Shown here piece by piece: positions 25,479 to 35,306 of a DNA stretch of 64,000 bases. This DNA comes from Enterococcus sp. DIV0212c (GTDB lineage: Bacteria; Bacillota; Bacilli; Lactobacillales; Enterococcaceae). Numbering within the stretch: the stretch's first letter is position 1; each line of letters starts with the position of its first letter. The stretch spans positions 1-64,000 of the forward strand of contig NZ_JAFREN010000020.1 in NCBI RefSeq assembly GCF_017377505.1. The letters are read 5' to 3'. The notes below the pieces were generated by a model that was not told the origin of the DNA, ran no database searches, and saw nothing but the letters and a program-made list of their open reading frames with translations. The position numbers and the translations under genes are program-made.

Positions 25479-25501
25479 TTCGATCAGATTTTTAGATCGA
25501 A
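25479..25501 (+). other. Small hairpin in the efp leader
   Basis: TTCGATC and GATCGAA enclose a 9-nt loop and end 25 nt before the efp ATG. No T-run follows, so it is not a terminator. Its role is unknown. Confidence 0.35.
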
Positions 25502-25526
25502 CCTTAAAGAAAGAGGAGAAAACAAC

Positions 25527-26090
25527 ATGATAGCAGTAAGCGATCTTAAAGCAGGTATGACTTTTGAACAAGACGGCAAATTAATCCGCGTAATGGATGC
25601 TAGCCACCACAAACCTGGTAAAGGAAATACCGTTATGCGTATGAAACTAAAAGACGTTCGTACAGGCGCTACAACGGATACAACGATGCGTCCAGATGAT
25701 AAAGTAAAAAAAGCCTTCATCGAAAGCAAACCAGTTCAATATCTTTATAGCCAAGATGATACAGCCAACTTCATGGATTTAGAAACATATGAACAATATG
25801 AAATTCCAACTTCTGTGATTGAATATGAATTAAAGTATCTTCTAGAAAATATGGAAGTAAAAATCCAATTTTACGGATCAGAAGTAATCGGGATCACACT
25901 TCCAACAACGGTTGTCTTAAAAGTAAAAGAAACACAACCATCAATCAAAGGTGCAACTGTCTCAGGTTCTGGTAAACCAGCAATCATGGAAACAGGCTTA
26001 GTAGTCAATGTTCCTGATTTTATCGAAGCGGATGAATCATTAGAAATCAATACACAAGAAGGTACGTACCTAAAACGTGCGTCAAAATAA
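25527..26090 (+). CDS. efp: Translation elongation factor P
   Basis: A 187-residue protein that binds between the ribosomal P and E sites and relieves stalling at proline runs. The loop HKPGKGN carries Lys32, the position modified in Bacillus EF-P. The KOW, OB and C-terminal domains are complete ([20 protein letters not shown]). AAGAGGAG precedes the ATG. Stand-alone gene with its own terminator. Confidence 0.95.
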   Translation: MIAVSDLKAGMTFEQDGKLIRVMDASHHKPGKGNTVMRMKLKDVRTGATTDTTMRPDDKVKKAFIESKPVQYLYSQDDTANFMDLETYEQYEIPTSVIEYELKYLLENMEVKIQFYGSEVIGITLPTTVVLKVKETQPSIKGATVSGSGKPAIMETGLVVNVPDFIEADESLEINTQEGTYLKRASK

Positions 26091-26104
26091 GTTGAATGAA
26101 ATAG

Positions 26105-26137
26105 CTGACAGGTGAGAAATCAATCTGTCAGTTTTTT
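26105..26137 (+). terminator. Terminator of efp
   Basis: CTGACAG and CTGTCAG form a 7-bp stem with a 13-nt loop, followed by six T. Confidence 0.75.
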
Positions 26138-26234
26138 ATTGTGTTTGTAGTGTAATAATCCTTTCGTAACTACTAAATTCAGTTGGCATGGTACAATAAG
26201 TTATATATTTTTATAAGTAGAAAGGGAGAGAAAT

Positions 26235-27398
26235 ATGGGTTTTCTATTAACATTGTGTCTGGTCTTATTATTTACAAAACTTGCTGGGCATTTTTGTAAT
26301 CGAGTAGGGGTTCCTTCTGTCATTGGGGAATTGTTAGTCGGTATTTTGATTGGGCCAGCATTATTAGGCTGGATCAAACCAGATGATTTTATGCATTATT
26401 TTTCAGAAATCGGTGTTATTATTTTAATGTTTATTGCAGGTTTGGAAAGTGATTTGGAATTATTGAAAAAATATTGGCGGCCAGCCTTATCAGTCGCGCT
26501 TTTAGGGATTGTATTTCCTGCAGCGATGGGGTTTGGCGTTGGAGAAATGTTTCAGTTTTCCGTTCAGAATTCAATTTTTCTAGGGGTTCTTTTTAGTGCA
26601 ACATCTGTTAGTATTTCGGTTCAAGTGCTGAAAGACTTAAAAAAAATAGACAGCGAAGAAGGTGCGACGATCCTTGGTGCAGCGGTTGTCGATGATATAG
26701 TTGTGGTTTTGATCTTAGGGATCATGCTGAGCTTGATGAATCGCTCTACGCCAGGTGGAAGTTTGCCGATGTGGGAAGTTTTGTTGTTGAAAGTCTTCTT
26801 CTTTGTTGTGATTTTTGCGGCCAGCAAATGGCTAGTACCTTGGCTCTTGAATTTGAGTAAGAAGTTAATTGCGATTGAAGCTGTTTCTGCTATTTCCTTG
26901 GTGATTTGTTTAGGCTTTGCTTATTTTGCTGAGATGTTGGATATGGGTGCGATCATTGGGGCCTTTTTTGCAGGTGTAGCAATTGCTCAGACAGATTATC
27001 GTAAGCGAGTAGACGAGAAATTAGAAACGATTGGCTATACTGTATTTATTCCAATGTTTTTTGTTTCTATTGGTTTAAATATGACATTTGCCGGCATGTC
27101 GAAGCATTTTCTTTTTATTGTCGTTTTAACGGTTGTCGCAGTGTTGTCGAAATTATTAGGCGGTGCTTTAGGGGCTCGTGTAACTGGGTTCAAAGGCGTA
27201 TCTACATTGATCATTGGGTCAGGAATGGTTTCTAGAGGTGAAATGGCGCTGATTATTGCCCAAGTAGGATTGACCTCAAGTTTCCTTTCAGAAGAGTATT
27301 ATTCCTCTGTGATCATTGTTATTATTGCTACGACGATCATTGCACCATTGTTGTTAAAAGCGACGATCATGAAACAAGAAAAACAACTTCAGTACTAG
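26235..27398 (+). CDS. napA: CPA2-type Na+/H+ antiporter (NapA-like)
   Basis: A 387-residue membrane protein with about 12-13 hydrophobic segments. The transport core has ATSVSISVQVL and the paired acidic motif in GAAVVDDIVVVLIL, and the C-terminal half has MVSRGEMALIIAQVGL. Length and layout fit Enterococcus hirae NapA, which exports Na+ or Li+ in exchange for H+. There is no C-terminal TrkA domain, unlike KefB/C. Start after GGGAGAG. Single gene with a convergent terminator. Confidence 0.8.
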   Translation: MGFLLTLCLVLLFTKLAGHFCNRVGVPSVIGELLVGILIGPALLGWIKPDDFMHYFSEIGVIILMFIAGLESDLELLKKYWRPALSVALLGIVFPAAMGFGVGEMFQFSVQNSIFLGVLFSATSVSISVQVLKDLKKIDSEEGATILGAAVVDDIVVVLILGIMLSLMNRSTPGGSLPMWEVLLLKVFFFVVIFAASKWLVPWLLNLSKKLIAIEAVSAISLVICLGFAYFAEMLDMGAIIGAFFAGVAIAQTDYRKRVDEKLETIGYTVFIPMFFVSIGLNMTFAGMSKHFLFIVVLTVVAVLSKLLGGALGARVTGFKGVSTLIIGSGMVSRGEMALIIAQVGLTSSFLSEEYYSSVIIVIIATTIIAPLLLKATIMKQEKQLQY

Positions 27399-27404
27399 AA
27401 TAAA

Positions 27405-27456
27405 AAAACAGTTTCTACCAAAGCCGAATGAAACATGCTTTGGTAGAAACTGTTTT
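27405..27456. terminator. Bidirectional terminator, 20-bp stem
   Basis: A perfect 20-bp stem (AAAACAGTTTCTACCAAAGC and its complement) with A-run before and T-run after can stop transcription from both the antiporter gene and the convergent peptide transporter gene. Confidence 0.9.
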
Positions 27457-27459
27457 ATT

Positions 27460-28929
27460 TTAGTGGATAGAACCCATTAATTTTTTGATTGGATTCTTAG
27501 AAAGAATCAGTAGTATACCAGCGATAACAGCTACGATTCCGACAATACCGAAATACGCTGATTCAGTTTGAGGTGTGTAAAAACGCGCGATTTGAGCATT
27601 GATAGCTTGTGAAGCGGCATCTGCCAATAGCCAAATTGCGACTGTTTGTGATTCAAAGGCTTTAGGAGCAAGTTTTGTTGTAATCGATAGTCCAACTGGA
27701 GAAATACACATTTCCCCTACGATCATAATGAAGAAACTAAAGAATAACCACAAAGGGCTGACTCTTGTATCCGTGCCGTAAAGTAATCCAGGCAACATTA
27801 ACAGTACAAAAGAAAGACCAGCAAAAACTAAACCTAATGAAAATTTGACCACAGTTGAAGGTTGTTTTTTCCCTAATCTGGTCCATAAAGTCACAAACAC
27901 AGGTGTTAAAACAACCACAAAAATCGGATTTAATGATTGGAACCAACTAGGTGCAATCGACAAGCCAAATAAGGTATCATTTGTCCGTTCATTTGCAAAT
28001 AATGCTAAAATTGAAGAGCCTTGTTCTTCTAATGACCAAAAAACGATTCCAGCCAAAAATAATGGAATGTAACCAAGGACTCTCGGTTTTTCTTCTGCCG
28101 TTACGTTTTTTGATGTCAACATCTTGATAAAATAATAGACAGGCAACAAAATTCCCAGAACACTAACACTATTGATAAAGAAACCAATCGTTAAATGACC
28201 CATCATAAAGGCACCGCCAAAAAGTACGATGACAAAGATAAGAGCAATCAAAGATGAGCGCATGAATGTTTTACGTTCTTTTGGCCCAATCGGATTCGTC
28301 GGTTTTAAACCGATACCTGCTAATGATTTTTTACCTTGTAAATAATATTGCAGTAAGCCGAAAAACATACCGAACGCGGCTACAGAGAACCCAACATGAT
28401 AGTTATAGGTTTGGCCTAATGTTCCGACAATAAATGGTGCCAATAATGCGCCGATATTGATTCCCATATAAAAAATAGAAAAACCGGCATCACGGCGTGT
28501 ATCTGTTTTTGAATAAAGATGTCCCACCATACCAGAGACATTCGGTTTTAGCATCCCTGTACCGATTACGATCAGTAGGATAGAAAGAAATAAGGCTGCA
28601 ATACCAAACGGTGTCGCTAAAACGATGTGCCCGACCATAATGAATACGCCGCCGAAGAAAACCGTTTTTCTAGCGCCAAACACTCGGTCAGAGAGCCATC
28701 CTCCAACAATACTGGACATAAAAACCAGCGATCCATAAATCGACATGATGGCTAAAGCTGTTTCTTTCGGTAATCCTAAGCCGCCATTTGATACCGTATC
28801 ATAGATATAATAGAGTAAAATTGCCCGCATACCATAATAACTAAATCTTTCCCACATCTCAGTAAAGAAGAGTGTAGACAATCCTTTGGGCTGTCCCAAA
28901 AATGATTTGTCTAACTGCTGCTCGTCCAT
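27460..28929 (-). CDS. dtpT: POT/PTR2-family di-/tripeptide transporter
   Basis: A 489-residue membrane protein with about 14 hydrophobic segments. The proton-coupling motif appears as FFTEMWERFSYYGMRAILL near residue 21, and the FYMGINIGALLAPFIVG segment is typical of POT carriers. The ATG at 28929 is chosen because GAGG precedes it. It takes up small peptides with H+. Single gene on the minus strand. Confidence 0.9.
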   Translation of the reverse strand: MDEQQLDKSFLGQPKGLSTLFFTEMWERFSYYGMRAILLYYIYDTVSNGGLGLPKETALAIMSIYGSLVFMSSIVGGWLSDRVFGARKTVFFGGVFIMVGHIVLATPFGIAALFLSILLIVIGTGMLKPNVSGMVGHLYSKTDTRRDAGFSIFYMGINIGALLAPFIVGTLGQTYNYHVGFSVAAFGMFFGLLQYYLQGKKSLAGIGLKPTNPIGPKERKTFMRSSLIALIFVIVLFGGAFMMGHLTIGFFINSVSVLGILLPVYYFIKMLTSKNVTAEEKPRVLGYIPLFLAGIVFWSLEEQGSSILALFANERTNDTLFGLSIAPSWFQSLNPIFVVVLTPVFVTLWTRLGKKQPSTVVKFSLGLVFAGLSFVLLMLPGLLYGTDTRVSPLWLFFSFFIMIVGEMCISPVGLSITTKLAPKAFESQTVAIWLLADAASQAINAQIARFYTPQTESAYFGIVGIVAVIAGILLILSKNPIKKLMGSIH

Positions 28930-29150
28930 AAGTAATAACCTCAATTCTTTTTTAATATTCAGAAAATTTATTTAACCTGGTGTTTCTGAAAAAAATACAT
29001 GGAATAATTGTAAACTGTTACTCTTGTAAAATACATAAAATTTAATGATTAGACTATAAGAAAAATTGAATATTTATTCATTTGTTTTTCATATTGAGAG
29101 ATAAAATTCAATGGATAAACGGTTTAATCCTTTAAGAGAGGGAGATTTTT

Positions 29151-29540
29151 TTGACTGCAATAGCAAAAAGGCAACAAGAATGGGCAACATTAAAGTATTT
29201 GATTTTATCGAAATCCCAAAAAGATTATCGCGCAATCAGAAAACTATTTGCAGATAATAGATGGAATGAAGAAAAAGAGCAGGCTTTTCGCTTTTATCTT
29301 CAGCATGCACTAGCTGCACCACTTAAAAAAGGAAATGTGTTGAACGCTTATCAGCATATCTGGGGATATTTTAAAACGAAAGCCACCGAAGCAGAACGGG
29401 AAAAATACAACGCATTGATTGCATCGTTTTCTGTAGAACAAGATGAATTGTTGCCTTTTTTAAAAGAATTAGCTATAAAATATCAAGAGCAATACTTGCT
29501 ACATTCGAAAATACTGTTTAATGAAGCGTCATACAAATAA
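29151..29540 (+). CDS. DUF1722 (YbgA-like) protein
   Basis: A 129-residue protein with TTG start after GAGAGGGAG. LKYLILSKSQKDYRAIRKLF, then NVLNAYQHIWGYFKTKATEAE and LAIKYQEQYLLHSKILFNEA, match the C-terminal domain of E. coli YbgA (DUF1722). In many bacteria this domain is fused to a DUF523 domain; here it stands alone. Function unknown. Single gene between a peptide transporter and a flavoprotein. Confidence 0.75.
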   Translation: MTAIAKRQQEWATLKYLILSKSQKDYRAIRKLFADNRWNEEKEQAFRFYLQHALAAPLKKGNVLNAYQHIWGYFKTKATEAEREKYNALIASFSVEQDELLPFLKELAIKYQEQYLLHSKILFNEASYK

Positions 29541-29583
29541 AAAAACTGGGACATAACTCTATGAATTATGTCCCAGTTTTTTT
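29541..29583 (+). terminator. Terminator of the DUF1722 gene
   Basis: AAAAACTGGGACATAA pairs with TTATGTCCCAGTTTTT (16 bp) and is followed by T. The A-run on the other side could also serve the convergent gene. Confidence 0.9.
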
Positions 29584-29607
29584 GAAGTTAGTTGCTTTTA
29601 TTTTGAT

Positions 29608-30708
29608 TTACTTCAAATAATGATCAATCGTTTTTTGATAGTTGTGCCAATCATTTTGTCCTGAATTAAAATAATTTGCTAATAGGTAACCGATGTAAGG
29701 ACCCGTTGTTAAACCAGAAGAACCTAATCCGCTAGCAACAATAGCTGTGGGATCATTTGGTAAGCAGCTGAAAAATGGCGCAAAGTCTGATGTATAGGCA
29801 CGAGTTCCAACACGATAAGCAGCAGGAAATTCTTCGAAAAAGCTCGAGTTAGCCAGGAAGGGCACTGTTTTTTTCTGCAACATAGAAAAAGCCTCTTTCG
29901 TTGGAGCTAAATCAAAACCAGCATCATTTTCATGCGTTGCTCCTACTAAAATTTGACCGTTTTCAAAAGGAATCAAATCACTTTCACCATCCAACATCGC
30001 TACAGGCCAGCTGCTGCTCTTTTTGTAAGGTGTATCAAAAGCTAATAATTGACCTTTTTGTGGTCGAATATCAGTTTTATAGTCAAGCGGTTCTAATAAA
30101 GAGGGAAGACCAGGCCCTGCACAGATTGCAACCACATCAAAATCTTCTGTTTCTGTCGGTGTACTGACGCGCCAATGCTCTTGCGTTCGACTAAGCTTAA
30201 CAGAGCTTGTTTTTAAGGTTATATTTTGGAGTATTGCCCGTTTTCTCAATGTTTCTAAGTAGCTAGCCCCGTCTAATTTTCCGCCGCCAGTGATAAATAG
30301 TGCAGGCTGTGCATTTAATAAAGGCAGTTTTTCTTGTACCTGTTGTGCAGTTAATAACTGGATATCACCAATTTCAGGAGCCGCTTGTTTTCTTTCGAGG
30401 GCTAAGTCCAGTAAAGACTCAAGTTCACCATCTTTTCTAAGGATCAAGGTGCCAGTTTTTTGATAAACACTTTCTGACAGAGCAAAATCTTGGACTAGTT
30501 TTGGGTAAAACGCAGCACCATCTTTTGCTAATTGGTACCATTTTTTATTTCGGCGTTTAGAAAGCCAAGGAGAGATAATCCCAGCACTAGCTTTAGTCGC
30601 TTGTCCGACAGGATTATCATACAAGGTTACGTTATATTTTTTTAAATCGATATAGTTGGCTAAAGTCAGGCCAATGATCCCGCCACCGATGATTGCTAAT
30701 TTTTTCAT
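29608..30708 (-). CDS. FAD-dependent oxidoreductase, glycine/D-amino-acid oxidase family (DAO)
   Basis: A 366-residue flavoprotein. The FAD-binding GGGIIGLTLANYI begins at residue 7, and the DAO-family C-terminal motif ASGLGSSGLTTGPYIGYLLA is present. The start at 30708 follows AAGGAG; the frame runs further up without a ribosome-binding site. Likely oxidises an amino acid or amine; the substrate is not evident. Transcribed alone, 77 nt before the transglutaminase gene stop. Confidence 0.8.
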   Translation of the reverse strand: MKKLAIIGGGIIGLTLANYIDLKKYNVTLYDNPVGQATKASAGIISPWLSKRRNKKWYQLAKDGAAFYPKLVQDFALSESVYQKTGTLILRKDGELESLLDLALERKQAAPEIGDIQLLTAQQVQEKLPLLNAQPALFITGGGKLDGASYLETLRKRAILQNITLKTSSVKLSRTQEHWRVSTPTETEDFDVVAICAGPGLPSLLEPLDYKTDIRPQKGQLLAFDTPYKKSSSWPVAMLDGESDLIPFENGQILVGATHENDAGFDLAPTKEAFSMLQKKTVPFLANSSFFEEFPAAYRVGTRAYTSDFAPFFSCLPNDPTAIVASGLGSSGLTTGPYIGYLLANYFNSGQNDWHNYQKTIDHYLK

Positions 30709-30785
30709 AAGTAACTCCTTTTTGTAAATCTGAATTAAGTAATTCATTTTTACATAAGTTTGTAGAGGATGCAAGTGTTCTTGAA

Positions 30786-32960
30786 TTACCCTCTAGCCTC
30801 TTTCTTTAAGTCAGCCACCGATTTTGCTACATCCTTCAATAAAACGGTATATTCATTTTCCTTGGGGTGGGCATCGCCATAAAGTGTCTGTTCATATACT
30901 TCTGTCAACTGGATAAAACGACCTTCAAAGTGCGGATATTTCTGTTCAAAACGTTTCGCATAATGCGTTAAGGGTTCATTTGCCTGACGATACAAAATTT
31001 GCTCTGCTTTGTGCAGAACGATCATGTAAGCCCCAGTGAATTGTTTAGGTTGAACTTTGCGATAAAGACTAAAATAAAGTAAGAAAAAGTACTTGTGCAA
31101 AAAGAAACCGCCGATAGCTGCTAAAAGAATCAATAAACCAAGCAAAACCCAATGTAAGTTTGGGTGCCAGTAAGCGAAACCAGTTTTTTGTGCTGCTTTT
31201 TCAGATACTTTTTCTACGCTACTTGAAGTTGTTGTCGTTGTTTTTTGTGCTTCCTTAGGTGACGAAGACTCCGTGCTGGTATTTGTATATTTACTATCAA
31301 CTGTAGAGTTTTTAGTAACAGCACTTGGGCTTGCATTATTCGTAAAACTTGGTGTCGGTTCAAATGGCAGCCAACCATACCCTTCAAAATAAACTTCTGT
31401 CCAAGAATGAGCATCATTATTTCTAATGGTATATTCTGAATACTCGCCGTCTTTGTTGCTGGTCATGGTTCCTGAACTAAAGCCTTTTGCCCAACGGCTA
31501 GAAATGCCCAGTGAGCGAAGCATGATCGTCATTGCACTGGAAAAATTATCACAATATCCAACCTTGGATTCAAAAAGAAAATAATCAACATAATCTTCAT
31601 TTTCCGGTGTAAAAGGTGTATCTACTTTTGAATAGCGGTAGCCGCCGCCCATTTTTAAATAGTGTTCAATTGCTTTAACTTTTCCATAAAGAGTATCTTG
31701 ATTTTCAGTCAATGAAATAGCTAGTTCTTGAATTTGTTTAGGCATATTTGTTGGTATTTGCACGGTCTGAATATCTTTGGAAGGCTGATAAGGAACTTGT
31801 TCTAACGCATCTAGTGAGACTTCAGGTTCTTGCCAAGTAAGTTGTACGGTTTTAGGCTTAGTTAAAAGATTGATGCGCTGTTTCTTTTGGAATTGTTCTG
31901 TTTGACCTATGGCATCCAAAGTCGCTGAAACATTTCCATAAGGATAAGGCAAATATTCTATAGGATTGTTAAATGACAAGGTAATCGTCATTTCTGGTCC
32001 AAATGCACCTTTGTATACTTGATTTTCCAACACGCTTAAAGGATTTACAGTATCTGAAATAGCGGATTCTGAGGTATCGTTCCATCCTTTTCCAGTATAA
32101 TTATATTTAGTTTCAACGCGCCAATAATGTTCTTTTTTCTGCTTAGCGGTGAAAACGACAGTTTGATCGTCATTTAGCGGACCACCTAGCTGGGTATCAT
32201 TATTACTAAAACCGGAGCTGGAAATATCCTCGGAACCATATTGAGCGATGTGCTGATAAATACCTTGCTGATTCATATATGTGCGGACTGCAGCAGTTTG
32301 GGTAAAAATAACATTTTTAGTTTGAGGAAATACAAGTAAAAAAATATAGGCGCTTCCTGCAATCAAAAACAAAATAAATCCGCTTAAAAGAACCAAAGAT
32401 CTTTTTTCTTTTCCAATGCCTATTATTTTAGAACGCTTTAATCCATAAAAAAGGACGGCAGCGCTAGTGATTATCATTACCTCAATGCCAAAATTCAGCT
32501 GGTTAAAGACAGCCAACATAAACAGGTAGCTAATGAGCAGTAAGTAGCCGAGTGTCCAGCGTTCATACTGAATAAACAAAACGGCTAAAAGGATCAATAA
32601 AAATAAAATAATAGACAAAGCAATGATATCAGGTAAATAATTAACTTCTCCCGTAAGCATTTTGACATAGATTTGAAGATTCTTTTGAAGCAAGGTTCCC
32701 AGCCAAGTAAAGCCGAAAGAGTGGTGTAAAGGAAAATAGCAATACAACGTAAAAAGATAGCTAAATAGATAAAGAGGAAACCGTATCAGATTACGCTTAA
32801 TAATTAGTGTAATAAAGCAAATCAGTGCCAGTATTCCAATAAAAAAAGAGGAATTAGTTTGCTTTAAATGATAAACGTTTAAAAAAGGTAAACTTGCCGC
32901 TGCCAACATAAAAAAACTAAGAATAGCAAAAGGCCATTTTTGTTTGATTCTAGTCTTCAA
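30786..32960 (-). CDS. TgpA-type membrane transglutaminase-like protein
   Basis: A 724-residue protein from TTG 32960, chosen for GGAGG upstream and the 11-nt overlap with the DUF58 gene. It has about seven N-terminal membrane segments (residues 1-200), an extracellular transglutaminase core at about 450-560 with catalytic Cys in KVGYCDNFSSAM and His in NDAHSWTEVYF, a Ser/Thr-rich stretch, one more membrane segment and a cytoplasmic DUF4129-like tail. MoxR-DUF58-TgpA operons are common and thought to process surface or envelope proteins. Substrate unknown. Confidence 0.85.
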   Translation of the reverse strand: MKTRIKQKWPFAILSFFMLAAASLPFLNVYHLKQTNSSFFIGILALICFITLIIKRNLIRFPLYLFSYLFTLYCYFPLHHSFGFTWLGTLLQKNLQIYVKMLTGEVNYLPDIIALSIILFLLILLAVLFIQYERWTLGYLLLISYLFMLAVFNQLNFGIEVMIITSAAVLFYGLKRSKIIGIGKEKRSLVLLSGFILFLIAGSAYIFLLVFPQTKNVIFTQTAAVRTYMNQQGIYQHIAQYGSEDISSSGFSNNDTQLGGPLNDDQTVVFTAKQKKEHYWRVETKYNYTGKGWNDTSESAISDTVNPLSVLENQVYKGAFGPEMTITLSFNNPIEYLPYPYGNVSATLDAIGQTEQFQKKQRINLLTKPKTVQLTWQEPEVSLDALEQVPYQPSKDIQTVQIPTNMPKQIQELAISLTENQDTLYGKVKAIEHYLKMGGGYRYSKVDTPFTPENEDYVDYFLFESKVGYCDNFSSAMTIMLRSLGISSRWAKGFSSGTMTSNKDGEYSEYTIRNNDAHSWTEVYFEGYGWLPFEPTPSFTNNASPSAVTKNSTVDSKYTNTSTESSSPKEAQKTTTTTSSSVEKVSEKAAQKTGFAYWHPNLHWVLLGLLILLAAIGGFFLHKYFFLLYFSLYRKVQPKQFTGAYMIVLHKAEQILYRQANEPLTHYAKRFEQKYPHFEGRFIQLTEVYEQTLYGDAHPKENEYTVLLKDVAKSVADLKKEARG

Positions 32961-34026
32961 AAGGCTGACCTCCTTTATCGATGAAGAAAACTTGATCTTT
33001 CCAATACAAACAAAGATCCGCTCCTTCAAAGGTGACTAAATAGAGATCATTGTTTCGATTTAATACATAAAGTTGATCATCTAGCCAGTTTGTTTTTGTT
33101 GGACTGAAAACAACTAGTTTTTTATTAGAAATAGTCGGTAAACTCATTTCTTCAAGTAAAGGATCGATTGCTGCTAATACGTGATCTTTCGGTGTAGAAT
33201 TAGGAAAATCAGCCATGATCGTTTGTTGAAAGGAAAGCTTATTTTCAACTACCTGAATAAACGAATAGTAAACAGAAAGCAGCTGTTCAAAGTTCTCATG
33301 AGACAATCCATAAAATAAAAAATGAGTCCCAGTCTCGGTTTCTTGTTCATATTCTTTAACAATCAATTCATTTCTTTTTCCAGATTGTTTCCAATCAATC
33401 GAATGAAAGGAATCCCCAATTTGGTAGTCACGAAAATTTTTAATCGAAAACGATGGACAGCCAAAATCCTTAGAAAAGGTAGGTTGAGCAACTAACAATT
33501 GTTGGTATAACTGCTCTGCCAAATCCAGCTGTAAAGTGGGCATAACCACAAAAGGACCAGCTAAATTCAATATGGATCTTTTAGAGAAAAGACCAAATAA
33601 ATCAGAACAAATGAAAACAAGAGGTAGCTGTTGAAAAACGCCTCTTTGCATTGGCTGCCAGTCCAACGTCAGTTCTTTTTTTCGCCCAGAATATAAAGTT
33701 AGATAGTGTTTTTTAGCTTGCGGAGTATCTTTGAGCCAAAGCGTTAGTATAGGAAGTCGAAGCAGTGTTGGCCGATAACGAAAGAGGGCTATTTCGATTT
33801 GATTCGGCTGATTGACTACGTAAGTCCTGTTTTCAGTTGATTGAACTTGAATTTTTTTTAATGATGGAAATAAAGTAAAAAGGTCACATAATAATATAAA
33901 CGTTAAAAAGAATAACAGCAGCCAGCCAGTGGAATTATTAAAAATTATCGCATAAAGAAAAACAGCAAAATAAAAACAAAAAATGCCGATTATTCTTATA
34001 AAAGTAGTGACCCTATTCTGTTTCAT
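32950..34026 (-). CDS. DUF58 membrane-associated protein
   Basis: A 358-residue protein with two N-terminal membrane segments (about residues 8-50) and the DUF58 core containing NFRDYQIGDSFHSIDWKQSGKRNELIVKE, its hallmark. It lies 2 nt after the MoxR gene and overlaps the transglutaminase gene, so the three form one operon. DUF58 proteins often have von-Willebrand-A-like folds and pair with MoxR ATPases. Confidence 0.85.
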   Translation of the reverse strand: MKQNRVTTFIRIIGIFCFYFAVFLYAIIFNNSTGWLLLFFLTFILLCDLFTLFPSLKKIQVQSTENRTYVVNQPNQIEIALFRYRPTLLRLPILTLWLKDTPQAKKHYLTLYSGRKKELTLDWQPMQRGVFQQLPLVFICSDLFGLFSKRSILNLAGPFVVMPTLQLDLAEQLYQQLLVAQPTFSKDFGCPSFSIKNFRDYQIGDSFHSIDWKQSGKRNELIVKEYEQETETGTHFLFYGLSHENFEQLLSVYYSFIQVVENKLSFQQTIMADFPNSTPKDHVLAAIDPLLEEMSLPTISNKKLVVFSPTKTNWLDDQLYVLNRNNDLYLVTFEGADLCLYWKDQVFFIDKGGQPFED

Positions 34027-34028
34027 CG

Positions 34029-34970
34029 TTATTTCCTAACAGGAACAGGGACATGTCCAAGTATTTGGTCAAAGATTTCCTGTAACTGTTCTCTAGAGGC
34101 TGTTTGTCCGTTTTTCAATAATAAGCGATGACCAAAAGTGGCTGGTAAAATGTGTTGAAGGTCACTTGGCGTAACATAAGAACGTCCTTCAGTTAAAGCA
34201 AATGCTTTGGCGGCCCTTACAAAAGAAATCGATCCACGAGGACTGATTCCAAGTGCGATATGTTTATGAGTACGAGTAGCCTGAACTAATTGAAGAGCAT
34301 ATCGGGCGACGTTTGGATCGATATAAATTTCTTCCACTAATCTTTTTAAGTGACTAATTTCAGCAGTATCAAGAATTTGCTGTACATGATTTAACTCGGC
34401 ACCCGATTGATTCAAGATTAAATCAAGTTCATCCGTAAATTCAGGATAACCAATATGAAGTTTAAATAAAAAACGATCTAACTGAGCTTCAGGTAAAGGA
34501 TAAGTTCCTTCATAATCCAATGGATTTTGAGTGGCTAATACGAAGAAATGGTCATCTAGTGGATACGTGTAATTATCAATGGTTATATGATTTTCAGACA
34601 TTGCTTCCAATAAAGCAGCCTGAGTTCTTGGTGTCGTACGATTGATCTCATCAGCTAGCAAGACTGTTGTAAAGACTGGTCCTTTATGAAATTCAAATGT
34701 TTGAGAAGAATTATTATAAACAGAAACCCCTAAAATATCACTAGGCAGTAAATCTGGCGTGAACTGAATCCTATTGTAGTTGCCGTGAGTTGCTTTGGCT
34801 AATGTTTTAACCATCATGGTTTTCCCAACACCAGGAACATCTTCAAATAAAACATGTCCGCCCGATAAGAAAGCGGTAACAGTCAATTGAAGAACATCCC
34901 GTTTTCCTAGAATAACTTTTTCCATTTCATCAATCAATAAGGTGATTTTGTTATGTGCTGATTCAAGCAT
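34029..34970 (-). CDS. MoxR-family AAA+ ATPase
   Basis: A 313-residue ATPase. Walker A is in EDVPGVGKTMMVKTLA, Walker B in LLADEINRTTPRTQAALLEA, sensor 1 in FVLATQNP. MoxR proteins act as chaperone-like remodelers for partner proteins, here DUF58 and the transglutaminase. AGGAGG lies 12 nt before the ATG, a rather long spacing. First gene of the operon. Confidence 0.9.
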   Translation of the reverse strand: MLESAHNKITLLIDEMEKVILGKRDVLQLTVTAFLSGGHVLFEDVPGVGKTMMVKTLAKATHGNYNRIQFTPDLLPSDILGVSVYNNSSQTFEFHKGPVFTTVLLADEINRTTPRTQAALLEAMSENHITIDNYTYPLDDHFFVLATQNPLDYEGTYPLPEAQLDRFLFKLHIGYPEFTDELDLILNQSGAELNHVQQILDTAEISHLKRLVEEIYIDPNVARYALQLVQATRTHKHIALGISPRGSISFVRAAKAFALTEGRSYVTPSDLQHILPATFGHRLLLKNGQTASREQLQEIFDQILGHVPVPVRK

Positions 34971-35264
34971 AAGTAATTATTGCCTCCTTAGTTTAAACGT
35001 ATAACGACTCGTTCTGAGAACGACCGTGAAATAAGAGAAGATAAACGTGTAGTCAGTTTATGCAACTCTAATTGAAAATAAAGTGTGTTCTTTTATTGTA
35101 TAGATAACACTGGTTCAGTTCAAGGCGTTATAAGAATTTCTTAAGGGAGCAGCTGAAAATTTTGGTGAAATGTAAAACCATAAGTGGTTTTGTTGTAGCT
35201 AAAGTAAAACAAGCATAGGAAATTGTATCGCCATAAAGCAGATAAATATCAATCGTAACAGATT
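34971..35264. other. Divergent control region, no gene seen
   Basis: An AT-rich intergenic stretch between the MoxR operon (minus) and the quinone-reductase-like gene (plus). I see no ORF with a ribosome-binding site and no RNA gene. It must hold both promoters. Confidence 0.5.
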
Positions 35265-35290
35265 GGGTTCATACTAATTAGTATGAACCC
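35265..35290. promoter_or_regulatory. Perfect 26-bp palindrome, likely operator
   Basis: The half-site GGGTTCATACTAA is followed directly by its exact complement. It ends 16 nt before the start codon, just ahead of AAAAGGAGG. The TACTAATTAGTA core resembles operators of HxlR/MarR-type redox repressors that control quinone reductases. As RNA it would form a 5' hairpin next to the ribosome-binding site instead. Confidence 0.55.
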
Positions 35291-35306
35291 AAAAGGAGGA
35301 CAACTG

